From assembly GCF_900182905.1 (NCBI RefSeq), contig NZ_FXUF01000003.1:248001-312000 (forward strand): a DNA stretch of 64,000 bases, given 5' to 3'. The notes beneath the pieces were generated by a model. That model ran no database searches. It was not told where the DNA came from and worked only from the letters and a program-made list of their open reading frames with translations. Shown here piece by piece: positions 25,055 to 33,866 of the stretch (position 1 is the first letter of the stretch; each line of letters begins with the position of its first letter). Made by a program: the position numbers and the translations under genes. Source of the stretch: Anoxynatronum buryatiense. Lineage in GTDB: Bacteria; Bacillota; Clostridia; Peptostreptococcales; Tindalliaceae.

Positions 25055-26167
25055 TTATCTTCTGATCATGGTACCCAGTGCATTGATATAAGATCCCAGC
25101 GCTGCTTCGCCGGTATACTGGCTGATATTGACATTGGTCAAGCTGCTGATGCAACTAGTGGGGATGCCAAAAGCATCCTGTAAATATGCATCAAGGCCTT
25201 TGAGTTGTGAAGAACCTCCATAAAGATAGATTTGCTCTATGGTATTACCCATGCCCCGTGTAGTGTAGTATTTAAAAATGCGATCAATGTCATCAACCCA
25301 GCTGTCTACAGTGTTTCGCACGATATTCAGCACACGCATTTTCTGTGCCTGTGGGTCGACTGGGTCTATAAATTCATCAGGCAGTTCAAATTCCTTGTTT
25401 AAATGTGCAATATCAGATTTCATCTTTTCAGCTTCATCAAAAGAAACATCCATGAAACTCACCAAGTTTTGGTCAATGCTCTGCGAACCCTGACCAATAA
25501 ATCGATTGAATTTGTAGTGGCCTTTCTCAAAAACGATCACATTCAAATGAGAATAACCGATGTCCAATACGGCTATTGCATGATCTTTGATGGAGCTGTC
25601 ACCATTTACAAGAAAATTAGAGCTGATAAGTTTATCCAACGCATTTGATTCAATGTCAAAAACTGTCGGATGTAAATTAAGCGATTTAATCAGCTCAAAG
25701 TAAGATCGTGATAAATCCTTTGGTACTGCGGTTACCAACACCCGAGACTTGGCAACGCCATTCTCCATCACTTCTTCGAGTACTTTTGACTGAACCATAT
25801 AATCACTCAGTTCAATCGGCATATACTGTTGTATTTCAAAGGCCAACATTTTTTCGATTTGTTCTTCTTCCGCTGCCGGCAACAGCACCTCGCGGGTGAT
25901 GATTTCGTTACTTTCAACCACACACAGGGCAGTTTTGGTTCTGATTTTCAATGAGTCAAGAGTGGTACCAATGCTTGTTTTCAGCGTCTCCATGTCGGTG
26001 ATGCGTCCTTTTTCGTAACATCCCTTTGGGGTACGCAGCGAAATAGCATGTTTGACATCAATGCTGCCAGTGTTAGGCTTTCCAACCACCATTTGAATGG
26101 AATGCTGCCCGATATCAAGGGATATCACTTCTTTTCCTGCCAGTTTAAGGCCTTTGTGTCGATTCAA
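25055..26167 (-). CDS. pilM: PilM, actin-like pilus assembly ATPase
   Basis: A 370-residue PilM. The actin-fold phosphate loop is SLDIGQHSIQMVVG near residue 17, followed by EQIEKMLAFEIQQYMPIEL, the conserved second-subdomain motif. A second phosphate loop (AVLDIGYSHLNVIVFEKG) and YLYGGSSQLKGLDAYL complete the ATP site. PilM lies on the cytoplasmic face and binds the N-terminal peptide of PilN. It is preceded by pilD with a gap of 15 bases. Confidence 0.93.
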   Translation of the reverse strand: MNRHKGLKLAGKEVISLDIGQHSIQMVVGKPNTGSIDVKHAISLRTPKGCYEKGRITDMETLKTSIGTTLDSLKIRTKTALCVVESNEIITREVLLPAAEEEQIEKMLAFEIQQYMPIELSDYMVQSKVLEEVMENGVAKSRVLVTAVPKDLSRSYFELIKSLNLHPTVFDIESNALDKLISSNFLVNGDSSIKDHAIAVLDIGYSHLNVIVFEKGHYKFNRFIGQGSQSIDQNLVSFMDVSFDEAEKMKSDIAHLNKEFELPDEFIDPVDPQAQKMRVLNIVRNTVDSWVDDIDRIFKYYTTRGMGNTIEQIYLYGGSSQLKGLDAYLQDAFGIPTSCISSLTNVNISQYTGEAALGSYINALGTMIRR

Positions 26168-26182
26168 TCCGGTTACCCCCTT

Positions 26183-26935
26183 TTAGATGAACATTGAAAA
26201 GTACCATTGAATGATCTGGTTTCCATATACAGCTGTCAAAAAAGTACCAATTCCAATGAAGGGACCAAAAGGTACCATGGACTTTCGACCTTTTCTGCGG
26301 GCGATGAGAAGCCCCACCGAAACAATCCCTCCAATGATAAACGACAAAAACATCACCAGTAAAATACCCTGCCAGCCAAACCACAGCCCCAATGCAGCCA
26401 TGAGCTTGATGTCGCCGCCACCCATGCCGCCATTGGAGACAATGGCGATGGCAAGAAAAAAGCCTCCGCCAATCAGTACTCCCAAAGCTGCCTGCCCAAT
26501 AGTGATGCCAGTGTTACCGATCAGCCCGTAGGCCAAATGAAAAACGCCTCCCACTGCCACCATGATGGTTAGACCATCAGGAATAATCTGGTGATCCAGA
26601 TCGATAAAGGTCATCACAATAAGCAGCAGGGTTAAAAAGGATATGGCAAAAAAAGAAATCGACAAACCATAAGACAGATATACCAGTGTTATCAGTATAC
26701 CCGTCAGCAGCTCAACCGCCGGGTATCGGGCAGAAATTTTCACGCCGCAGGTGCGGCACTTGCCCCTGAGAGCCAGCCAGCTGACCACTGGCAGCAGTTC
26801 AAAGGGCTTGAGCGGTGTATTGCAATGAGGGCAATGGGACCCCGGGAAAACAATGGACTCTTCCCGGGGAATGCGGTAAATGCAGACGTTGAGGAAGGAG
26901 CCTATGAACAGAAGCAGAAAAAATAATACAAGCAA
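26183..26935 (-). CDS. pilD: Prepilin peptidase PilD
   Basis: A 250-residue type IV prepilin leader peptidase/methylase, with zinc-binding CPHCN...CRTCG in the first cytoplasmic loop and the two catalytic aspartates in FIDLDHQIIPD and GMGGGDIK. It has about eight membrane segments. It cleaves the prepilins encoded on both sides. The start is a TTG at 26935 after GAGGGG; an ATG at 26943 is out of frame. Confidence 0.94.
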   Translation of the reverse strand: MLVLFFLLLFIGSFLNVCIYRIPREESIVFPGSHCPHCNTPLKPFELLPVVSWLALRGKCRTCGVKISARYPAVELLTGILITLVYLSYGLSISFFAISFLTLLLIVMTFIDLDHQIIPDGLTIMVAVGGVFHLAYGLIGNTGITIGQAALGVLIGGGFFLAIAIVSNGGMGGGDIKLMAALGLWFGWQGILLVMFLSFIIGGIVSVGLLIARRKGRKSMVPFGPFIGIGTFLTAVYGNQIIQWYFSMFI

Positions 26936-26998
26936 TAAATCATCCCCTCGGATATAAAAAAACTAATTTCATGAGACAAAATGATGTAGATTTGGAGT

Positions 26999-29959
26999 TT
27001 AGTTTAGTGAAAACTGCCCAATATTCACTCCATTACCTATAGGTTGATTATTATTGCGATTGCGTTGTCCGCCATTATTTAGCGTACCATTGAACAACTC
27101 ATTTGAGTTGTAACTAATAATAAGTCTACCACCATTCCATCCATCTCCATAATCATCAAATGCACGTACTTGATAAATTCGACCATAGTGAAGTTCAATG
27201 TTGTCAGTAAAGCTATTTCGTGATCTTGTGTTATTGGAATTATGTTGACCTGTATTCTCTTGGTGAATAATTGAATTGTCACTTAAGTCTACAATGTACC
27301 ATCCAACTTCATTTGGCCATTGTCCTGCTTGCCAGCTCAATGTTGCGGTTACCATTGAGTGAATAGTAACTTCAACAGAATCCGAATGATTTCCATCGAC
27401 AGATGTAACTGTAATGGTCGCTTTACCTGGAGCTACAGCTGATACCACACCACTGGAAGTAACTGTTGCTATCGAAGGATTGCTGCTTGACCAGTTGACT
27501 TGTTGATTAGTCGCATATTCAGGGGTAATCGTAACGCTTAGCTGCTTTACAGAAGTCATTGGAAGTATAAAATCATCTTCATTGATTTGAACTCCTAAAA
27601 CAGGTACGTCACCGATGGCGACACGTCCAACTGGCGGTGATAAATTTCCAGTGAGACCAGGAGGAAGTGCTTCAAAAGAACTTGCAAACTCATAAGATGC
27701 AGGTGTAATAAAACTATTGTAAGTCGGCGTTGAATTAGTGCTCCATGTAACCGGAACACTTGTTATTGCAGTGATACCCCCATCATAAGTAACATTAACG
27801 AGAACTGTGTTCCCTAATGCTTTGCGTGCTTCCTCCAGTGAGGTTCCATATAATACAGTTCTTTCAATTGGATCATGGACTAAACTTGTAATTGTACCAT
27901 TTAAACCAACAATAATGTTGACGTCCCCGTCTTCATTTGAAGTAAAAGCAAATGGTATTTGATTTTCCACTATTGGCAGACTTGTATTACCGGTATAACG
28001 GAACCGGGGATCTTCAACAGTCAATGTAACTGGTACAAAAAGATTTGGTTCATCAGCAGACCCTGTTATGGTGATGATACCATTGTCAAGAGAATAGCTG
28101 ATAGAACTAATGCCATCTTCTCCCCCTGCCTTATCCACTCGCATACGCAAATTTCCCAAAGACGTCCAAGTATTAGCGACAGGTGTAATGTTGCCTGTTC
28201 CAAAGGAACTGTCATAATTAATTGATGAGAGTTCTGCCATGTTTTCAGAGCCACTACCATTGACAGGACTAAGATTAATCCCAAAGGGGTACTGTACAGT
28301 GTTGTTCATGGGGCTATTAAATCTAACCAAACCACTGTTGCCAATATCCAAATGCCCTTGATTATCAATAATACTGCTTCCACTCTCCAACAAAATAGTT
28401 TTACCGTCGGGCACCCTTACCTTAACTTGATGGTCCCATCCTCCACCCTTAAAATCGATATGACTGTTACCAGAGTTAACAACAAAGATGCTGCTACTTG
28501 ATCCAACCTTATTCACTACAGAGTCATTGAAGGAGATAGGAGCACCGGCACCAGATTTAATTATGGAAGTGCCAGAACCAATAGTCAAGGTGGAATTATT
28601 AATATTGATTTGTCGGTCTGTAGAAGTTCCAACATTTATGGCAGTATCCAACATTAGATTACCAGTCGCAGATATAGTTGCCTGGTGCATGTAAATGCGT
28701 CCTGCTGATGCCATGTCAATATTTTCAGCACTTAATGACGCGTAATTATTGATGCCAATCAACCCTCTGTCTGCTTTTAAAGAAATGTCTTTACCAGTAT
28801 TCAATGAAGGTCCGTTGTTTGCCATCTGTATGGTTCCAGCAACTTTTACAGGATTACCAGAAGCATCCAACTGGATGTCCTGATATAGCGTAATAGCCCC
28901 ATTTCTAGAGAGGATGTCAATATTGCTGTTGTTAGTTACTTGGATGCTCTTGGCAATGTTGACATCATTATCCACTGCCCATTTGACTAAGTGGTCATTC
29001 TGCACAATGACTGGGCTCGTAGATCCTAGTGTTCGCATCGGAACAAACAAAGCACCACCGCTTGGGTCAATGATTTCAGCAGGATTAGATGGATTTGGAA
29101 AACTTTCCAGAGAGTCAAAGCCAGATGAATCCAATAATTTGATAATATGATTTTCGCTGTCAGCAAGCCGAATATCTCCACTCATTTCCTCAAAAACACC
29201 ATCATTATTTTTATCAATCCAAGCAAATATGCCTGAACGCCATTCCTCGCCCTCAAGAAACACATGATTAGAACTAATCTGACGATTCCCAGCACGTCCA
29301 TGGATATCAACTGGTGTAACAACCAAACGGATATATCTGTTGGATCCCACCATTGTTAATAAATTATTCAATTCAGTAGTCGTATTCAACAAATGTATTT
29401 GATCGTAATCATTTGGGAAAACTGGATTGGCAATGCCACGGTGGGATACGTACCAACTGTACAAGTTCGCATAAAAAAGGGTGCCCGTATCATTGACATT
29501 GTGATAAGCTGTGAGCACAGGGTTGTCACTTAGCAAAGCTTCTGTTGCAAACACGCCCTCAACGTGAATCTGAACGTTCTCAACGTTTAGTTGAGATCTG
29601 GTTTCCTTGACTGACATTATTTGTGAGAGGTAAACATTTAGTCTCTTTGCGTGATTATTAGGAAATGGCAGGGATAATTGGTGCAAATCGACGTTTTTAC
29701 CCAGAAAAGTTATATTTTCAGCTAAAGAATACTCTGATAATGTCGTCAAATCATCATGATCTCTTAATAACTGCCTTGCAAGGTAAACACGCTCTTCCAT
29801 AAGTGCTTGGGCATTAAAAGCATCAGTAGTAATGTTCGCAGCCTTTTTCATGATAAAGAACTGTGATGAAAAACCAGGCAGAATACCCACTGCAATGATC
29901 CCAATCAATGCCATAGCAATTATTATTTCAACAAGTGTTAACCCCTTACGATTTCGCAT
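26999..29959 (-). CDS. Giant modular pilin/adhesin (986 residues)
   Basis: An unusually long pilin-like protein. The N-terminus is a class III signal (MRNRKG|LTLVEIIIAMALIGIIAVG, Glu at +5). Residues ~370-580 are rich in short Asn/Gly/Ser repeats such as SLSAENIDMASAGRIYMHQATISATGN, suggesting a beta-solenoid like filamentous haemagglutinins. Residues ~786-868 form a bacterial Ig-like (Big_2) domain (SSSNPSIATVTSSGVVSAVAPGKATITV). The last 118 residues contain a YGDGWNGG motif and an Asn/Gly/Arg-rich end. Normal pilins are 120-250 residues. It would be incorporated near the tip as a modular adhesive pilin. It follows the vWA pilin by 24 bases. Confidence 0.82.
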   Translation of the reverse strand: MRNRKGLTLVEIIIAMALIGIIAVGILPGFSSQFFIMKKAANITTDAFNAQALMEERVYLARQLLRDHDDLTTLSEYSLAENITFLGKNVDLHQLSLPFPNNHAKRLNVYLSQIMSVKETRSQLNVENVQIHVEGVFATEALLSDNPVLTAYHNVNDTGTLFYANLYSWYVSHRGIANPVFPNDYDQIHLLNTTTELNNLLTMVGSNRYIRLVVTPVDIHGRAGNRQISSNHVFLEGEEWRSGIFAWIDKNNDGVFEEMSGDIRLADSENHIIKLLDSSGFDSLESFPNPSNPAEIIDPSGGALFVPMRTLGSTSPVIVQNDHLVKWAVDNDVNIAKSIQVTNNSNIDILSRNGAITLYQDIQLDASGNPVKVAGTIQMANNGPSLNTGKDISLKADRGLIGINNYASLSAENIDMASAGRIYMHQATISATGNLMLDTAINVGTSTDRQININNSTLTIGSGTSIIKSGAGAPISFNDSVVNKVGSSSSIFVVNSGNSHIDFKGGGWDHQVKVRVPDGKTILLESGSSIIDNQGHLDIGNSGLVRFNSPMNNTVQYPFGINLSPVNGSGSENMAELSSINYDSSFGTGNITPVANTWTSLGNLRMRVDKAGGEDGISSISYSLDNGIITITGSADEPNLFVPVTLTVEDPRFRYTGNTSLPIVENQIPFAFTSNEDGDVNIIVGLNGTITSLVHDPIERTVLYGTSLEEARKALGNTVLVNVTYDGGITAITSVPVTWSTNSTPTYNSFITPASYEFASSFEALPPGLTGNLSPPVGRVAIGDVPVLGVQINEDDFILPMTSVKQLSVTITPEYATNQQVNWSSSNPSIATVTSSGVVSAVAPGKATITVTSVDGNHSDSVEVTIHSMVTATLSWQAGQWPNEVGWYIVDLSDNSIIHQENTGQHNSNNTRSRNSFTDNIELHYGRIYQVRAFDDYGDGWNGGRLIISYNSNELFNGTLNNGGQRNRNNNQPIGNGVNIGQFSLN

Positions 29960-29983
29960 TTATTCACCTCTTTTCTTAAACAA

Positions 29984-31381
29984 TCAAGGACCGTAAATAT
30001 GCCAAGTATCATCAAGAATACTATTGATGATATCATTGAAAACTTCATCCAGTTTACCGCCAGAAAAAGCATGATAGTACGAACCGTTACGAAACTCGTT
30101 GCCTGGGTCATCACAAAAGTCAGCTGTTTGCTGTGCTCGAACCTGGCCGCCATCGGTCTCATTCGTAAAAGCAATTACTGAAGTGCTGATGTCAAAAGGA
30201 CTAGTCGATCCTGTGATGAGTGTTTCTGAAATGTGTTTCACATAGTTGTGAGAGTCTGTGATAGTAGTGCTTCCATTCCCTCTAAGTGTGTTGATGTTTC
30301 CATCGTTAACCTGATAGTTTGTTCCACTTCCAGAAGTCGAACTCCAGTAAGTTGGATCTCCATCCATCAAGAGAATAAGATAAGACTTAACATTATAATC
30401 TGCTTCGTTTGCAAGATAAAAATTTCTAAGTACATGGTAAGCCCTTCTCATCCCATCGCCTGTATTAGTTCCACCCGTCGGTGTGATAGCTACAATTTGA
30501 TCTTTAACAGACTGAACATTTGCTTGATCATGCAAGTTCAGCAAAGGACCTGTTTTATTATTATTAGCATTATCATTAAACTGAATAAGAGAAAGGTATA
30601 CTGGCGCATGTTCAAAATTGGCAAATCTATCAATCATCCCCGGAGATATATTCTTTAAGTGGTCAATTCTTACGTCATTTGTATCAAACACAGCAGCATT
30701 GTAACCAGCATAGCCAGATGAAGGGTTCCCAGCCATATCAAAATTCATACTGCCGGATATGTCAACAACAAATGTCACAGCAATTTTCATTCGCGGGTCT
30801 GGTCTGGCTCCTGTCCTGTATGCTAAAGCGACAGGTCTGTTGGATGATGAGCCAACTTGATCAATCCTTGCAGTATTAATTGCATTTAGTTCCGATGAAA
30901 TCTTCATCACTGAACTGGATTGGCCTTGCCGAAAAGCATGTAAATCGAACTGCAGTAAGCGAGTATCTGAAGGATCTTGGAAAAATGACATTCCCAAATA
31001 TAGATCATCATTAGCGTCAAGCTCAATTAATTGATTTTCAGTATGCGAATTACTTGTAGAATTCCACACAAAATGAACTAAACGTTTCCCTCCACTATCC
31101 AAAGCAAAATAGTTCCATCCATTTGCCAGACCTTCATTATCAAGCTTATCCTGTAAAATTGGAAAGACTGCAGTGCCATGTCGAGTAAAATTAGCTATCG
31201 TTTGAGAAGCAATACGCATGCTTGATTGTAGATTAAACTCGTCTACTGTTTTTCGGTGTGCATTACCTGAAAAATTAATCATTGGCCCTGTAACCATAAT
31301 CACCAAACTGATTAATCCTAAAACAATAATAAGTTCAATCAATGTAACTCCTTCTATCTCCCTGCTTCTTCTAACTTTCAT
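29984..31381 (-). CDS. Pilin with C-terminal von Willebrand A domain
   Basis: A 465-residue modular pilin. The prepilin signal is at the start (REIEG|VTLIELIIVLGLISLVIM, Glu at +5), then a pilin-like body to ~residue 190, then a vWA domain (~198-460). Its MIDAS is complete by eye: FVVDISGSMN (D207, S209, S211), the TPTGGTNTGDG threonine loop and LILLMDGDP. Pilins fused to vWA, such as the Streptococcus sanguinis PilB minor pilin, act as tip adhesins for host or matrix protein. Located between a PilX-like gene and the giant modular pilin, it probably forms part of the same tip complex. Confidence 0.87.
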   Translation of the reverse strand: MKVRRSREIEGVTLIELIIVLGLISLVIMVTGPMINFSGNAHRKTVDEFNLQSSMRIASQTIANFTRHGTAVFPILQDKLDNEGLANGWNYFALDSGGKRLVHFVWNSTSNSHTENQLIELDANDDLYLGMSFFQDPSDTRLLQFDLHAFRQGQSSSVMKISSELNAINTARIDQVGSSSNRPVALAYRTGARPDPRMKIAVTFVVDISGSMNFDMAGNPSSGYAGYNAAVFDTNDVRIDHLKNISPGMIDRFANFEHAPVYLSLIQFNDNANNNKTGPLLNLHDQANVQSVKDQIVAITPTGGTNTGDGMRRAYHVLRNFYLANEADYNVKSYLILLMDGDPTYWSSTSGSGTNYQVNDGNINTLRGNGSTTITDSHNYVKHISETLITGSTSPFDISTSVIAFTNETDGGQVRAQQTADFCDDPGNEFRNGSYYHAFSGGKLDEVFNDIINSILDDTWHIYGP

Positions 31382-31406
31382 TTGAGCTCCTCCTTAACAG
31401 ACCAAC

Positions 31407-31868
31407 TCACTGCGCCCACCAAAAATCTCCCTCTTTTTCCATATTATCAATGATTAACACAGCCGTCTTACTATGATCAGTTCCTGCGGCAATACCTGTA
31501 GAGGATATTTGTAGTGTTTTTCCATTATCGCCGTCATAAGATTCAATAACCACATCGGCATTGCCTGTAACAATGCCTCCCTCAGTAAAAGTGATCGATT
31601 CGCTTAGAAGTTGATCATTGGTTCTGAACTGAGTGTAAAGATCATTATTGCTGTATATTACCTCATAGGCCAGTTCAGCTCCAGAGCGAGCAATATAGTA
31701 TGATCTGATGCCTTGTTCCTGCAATGAAGTCATAGCCGTATTTGCTTGAGTCATCATGGCTGCCGATGCAACAAGGATTGAGGATACAAAGAGCAGTATG
31801 ACGACTAATATCAAGGCAGATCCATGCTGCTTTTTCGTACTAACAAATATTGTTTGAATGTTTTTCAT
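31407..31868 (-). CDS. PilX-like protein heading the tip-pilin operon
   Basis: A 153-residue protein with an N-terminal hydrophobic helix (GSALILVVILLFVSSILVASAAMM) and the YYIARSGAELAYEV motif shared with the PilX-like proteins at 35248 and 19355. I start at ATG 31868, since the longer frame to 31895 is not better supported (GGGAGTGTTAAT precedes 31868). It is the first gene of the transcript that begins near 32207 and contains the structured leader RNA. Confidence 0.76.
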   Translation of the reverse strand: MKNIQTIFVSTKKQHGSALILVVILLFVSSILVASAAMMTQANTAMTSLQEQGIRSYYIARSGAELAYEVIYSNNDLYTQFRTNDQLLSESITFTEGGIVTGNADVVIESYDGDNGKTLQISSTGIAAGTDHSKTAVLIIDNMEKEGDFWWAQ

Positions 31869-32090
31869 ATTAACACTCCCAAATAGAATCGACATTATTA
31901 TTGGTTAAAATGAATGATATCACCAATTGCAATCATTGTTATAGGCCAATACTGGCTCTTATTTTGTCATGACAAATATCCAAAGCTTCACGCAAAAAAA
32001 CAGTCGGCTTTTTTGAATAAACCAATTCTTATTGACTGTCAACAAACTAATCTTTCAAAAGTACTATTCAGACCGATTTCTCCATGCAAC

Positions 32091-32190
32091 AAAAAACCGG
32101 CTCTTCAGCCGGTTACGCCACTGGATCACCACAGCATAAGGCGTCCATCTATAGCTGCGGGTCATATCCTCTGTTTTTATGTCGAGGATT
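32091..32190 (-). ncRNA. Structured leader RNA with terminator, copy 1 (candidate riboswitch)
   Basis: Read on the minus strand, a helix is formed by GGAU/AUCC (32169-32166 with 32126-32123), ACC/GGU (32162-32160 with 32130-32128) and GCAGC/GCUGU (32158-32154 with 32135-32131). The 18-base loop contains AGAUGGACGCC, whose ACGCC (32144-32140) can pair with GGCGU (32119-32115) downstream, giving a pseudoknot. Directly after it comes an intrinsic terminator (8-bp stem 32114-32107/32102-32095, then T's). A further small stem lies just 5'. Copy 2 before pilB has the same primary core and a compensatory base pair. The ~200 bases from here to the first gene show no other clear feature. I do not recognise the RNA class. 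Confidence 0.65.
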
Positions 32191-32213
32191 ATATATAGGT
32201 CTTACGTCCTTTG

Positions 32214-32242
32214 ATTATAACATAGTGGCAATCTTGTGTATA
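32214..32242 (-). promoter_or_regulatory. Promoter of the tip-pilin operon
   Basis: TATACA (32242-32237), 17-base spacer and extended -10 TGTTATAAT (-10 hexamer 32219-32214) on the minus strand. Transcription would start near 32207, just before the structured leader RNA. Confidence 0.65.
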
Positions 32243-32326
32243 CTCAATATACATAAAATAACGTGACATTTTAGATAATCTTGACGAAACTTGACTCATG
32301 GAACGCGCGAATGTGACGGTGCTTAT

Positions 32327-33712
32327 TCATATCAACCAAATCACAACAATATCATATATCAGATCACCGTCAATGTCATAAAGCTCAACATAGTCATAGA
32401 GATGATCATCAATCATATCGACGTTTCCTGTAACAAAAATTCCATCATCACCTTCCACGTAAACCACAACATTTTCTGAAAGGATTATGATATCGCCGTC
32501 AGCAGGTGTTAATTGATTATTAATGATGGTTGAGAATCCCGGCAAGTCTTCAGGATCATCACTGTTAAGCAGATTATCGACACTGATTAACATAATGTGA
32601 TTACCGTCACTATCCAGCACATCTGCAAGGGTTTTCTCGGTATAAAAGTCTGCAAAGATACCAATAATATCAGCAACACCTTCGCCGTATTCAAGTGTGA
32701 CCACGCGGTCAAACTCATCAAATTCAGCTTCATAAAGACCCCAATGGCTGTAATGATCCCATTCATCTATAACTGTTTCAAGCAAATCAGATGTTGCTTC
32801 AAACCTTTCAGTCTCTCCATCGACCAGTAACACGATGTAAGGAAGGGTATCTTCCCAACCTGCATCAACAATAACGCCCAATAATGAGGAAGCAAGAACA
32901 ATATCCTCTTCATATTCATCTACATCCATTGCTATCTCCATTGGCTTAAACTCAGATGGTATCTGACCATCCAGTCGGCCAGTGACTGTCACCTGTTGAA
33001 TTTCTTCTTGCCAGTCAACCAGGAATCCCATCGTCTCGCTGATGAACCTCAATGGCACCAGTGTTCGGCCGTTGATGATCACAGGTGGAACACCCAGATC
33101 AACCCTGCTGCCGTTTACCATTGCGGTTGCTTCATTGAGATGCAGCACAATTTCCTGTGGACCTTTGGTGTAAGTGATCTTGCGTTCAGTCTCATTCCAG
33201 TTCACCTCAGCTGAAAGCGCTTCGGCCACGAAGCGAAGAGGCACGAGTGTGCGTCCGGTCTCAGAAATGGTGGGGGGTTGATCCAATCCGAGCTCTGCCT
33301 GATCCACCCAAGCCCGCGATTCTCCAATGATAAGCCTTACTGTTGAAACTGCTGGCGCATAAGTTAACTCAAGTTCATCAATAATCTCTTCAAGCTCAAT
33401 CAAATAAGCATTTAACAGTTCTTCAATGGCTTCTGACTCTGGTTCATCAGCAGCATCTGTTAAACGCTCTAAATCATCAAACAAAGCCATGGAAAAACGA
33501 AAGATTTCCAACTCAACCCGTTGCTCAAACTGGTTTCTTTCTTCTTCAGTCATTAATCGGCTGAAATCTTCCACCCGCACCTGTAGAAGGCCCATTTTAT
33601 CTTCGAAATCTTCGTAGTATTCTTCTGAAATCAGGGAATCGTCTATACAACCAGATAAAAGAAAACTGACTAACAGGGTGATCAGGATAAAAAGCAACCA
33701 TTTTGATCTCAT
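32327..33712 (-). CDS. Surface lipoprotein with two copper-amine-oxidase-N-type repeats
   Basis: A 461-residue lipoprotein (MRSKWLLFILITLLVSFLLSGC lipobox). An acidic helical region (~25-120) is followed by two tandem repeats of the copper amine oxidase N-terminal-type domain, each with GRTLVPLRF (GRTLVPLRFVAEALSAEVNWN and GRTLVPLRFISETMGFLVDWQ). The C-terminal half (~255-461) is very acidic and unrecognised. In Firmicutes this repeat occurs in many cell-wall-associated proteins and does not imply amine oxidase activity. It is a separate transcription unit inside the pilus region, ending 85 bases before the tip-pilin promoter. Confidence 0.82.
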   Translation of the reverse strand: MRSKWLLFILITLLVSFLLSGCIDDSLISEEYYEDFEDKMGLLQVRVEDFSRLMTEEERNQFEQRVELEIFRFSMALFDDLERLTDAADEPESEAIEELLNAYLIELEEIIDELELTYAPAVSTVRLIIGESRAWVDQAELGLDQPPTISETGRTLVPLRFVAEALSAEVNWNETERKITYTKGPQEIVLHLNEATAMVNGSRVDLGVPPVIINGRTLVPLRFISETMGFLVDWQEEIQQVTVTGRLDGQIPSEFKPMEIAMDVDEYEEDIVLASSLLGVIVDAGWEDTLPYIVLLVDGETERFEATSDLLETVIDEWDHYSHWGLYEAEFDEFDRVVTLEYGEGVADIIGIFADFYTEKTLADVLDSDGNHIMLISVDNLLNSDDPEDLPGFSTIINNQLTPADGDIIILSENVVVYVEGDDGIFVTGNVDMIDDHLYDYVELYDIDGDLIYDIVVIWLI

Positions 33713-33796
33713 AGAATCATCACTCCCCTTTGATTTTTGATACTACCAGTATCATACCACGACTCATTCAAAATAATCAGACAATACTTGAACAGT

Positions 33797-33838
33797 AAAA
33801 TGCACTGATACCATTTTTCAGTTGTATCAGTGCATTTT
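33797..33838. terminator. Intrinsic terminator after the PilW-like gene
   Basis: Perfect 15-bp inverted repeat (33797-33811 with 33824-33838) with AAAA/TTTT ends, 28 bases past the stop at 33867. Confidence 0.8.
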
Positions 33839-33866
33839 ATTTGGTTTATGGTTTAGAGAAAATCTG

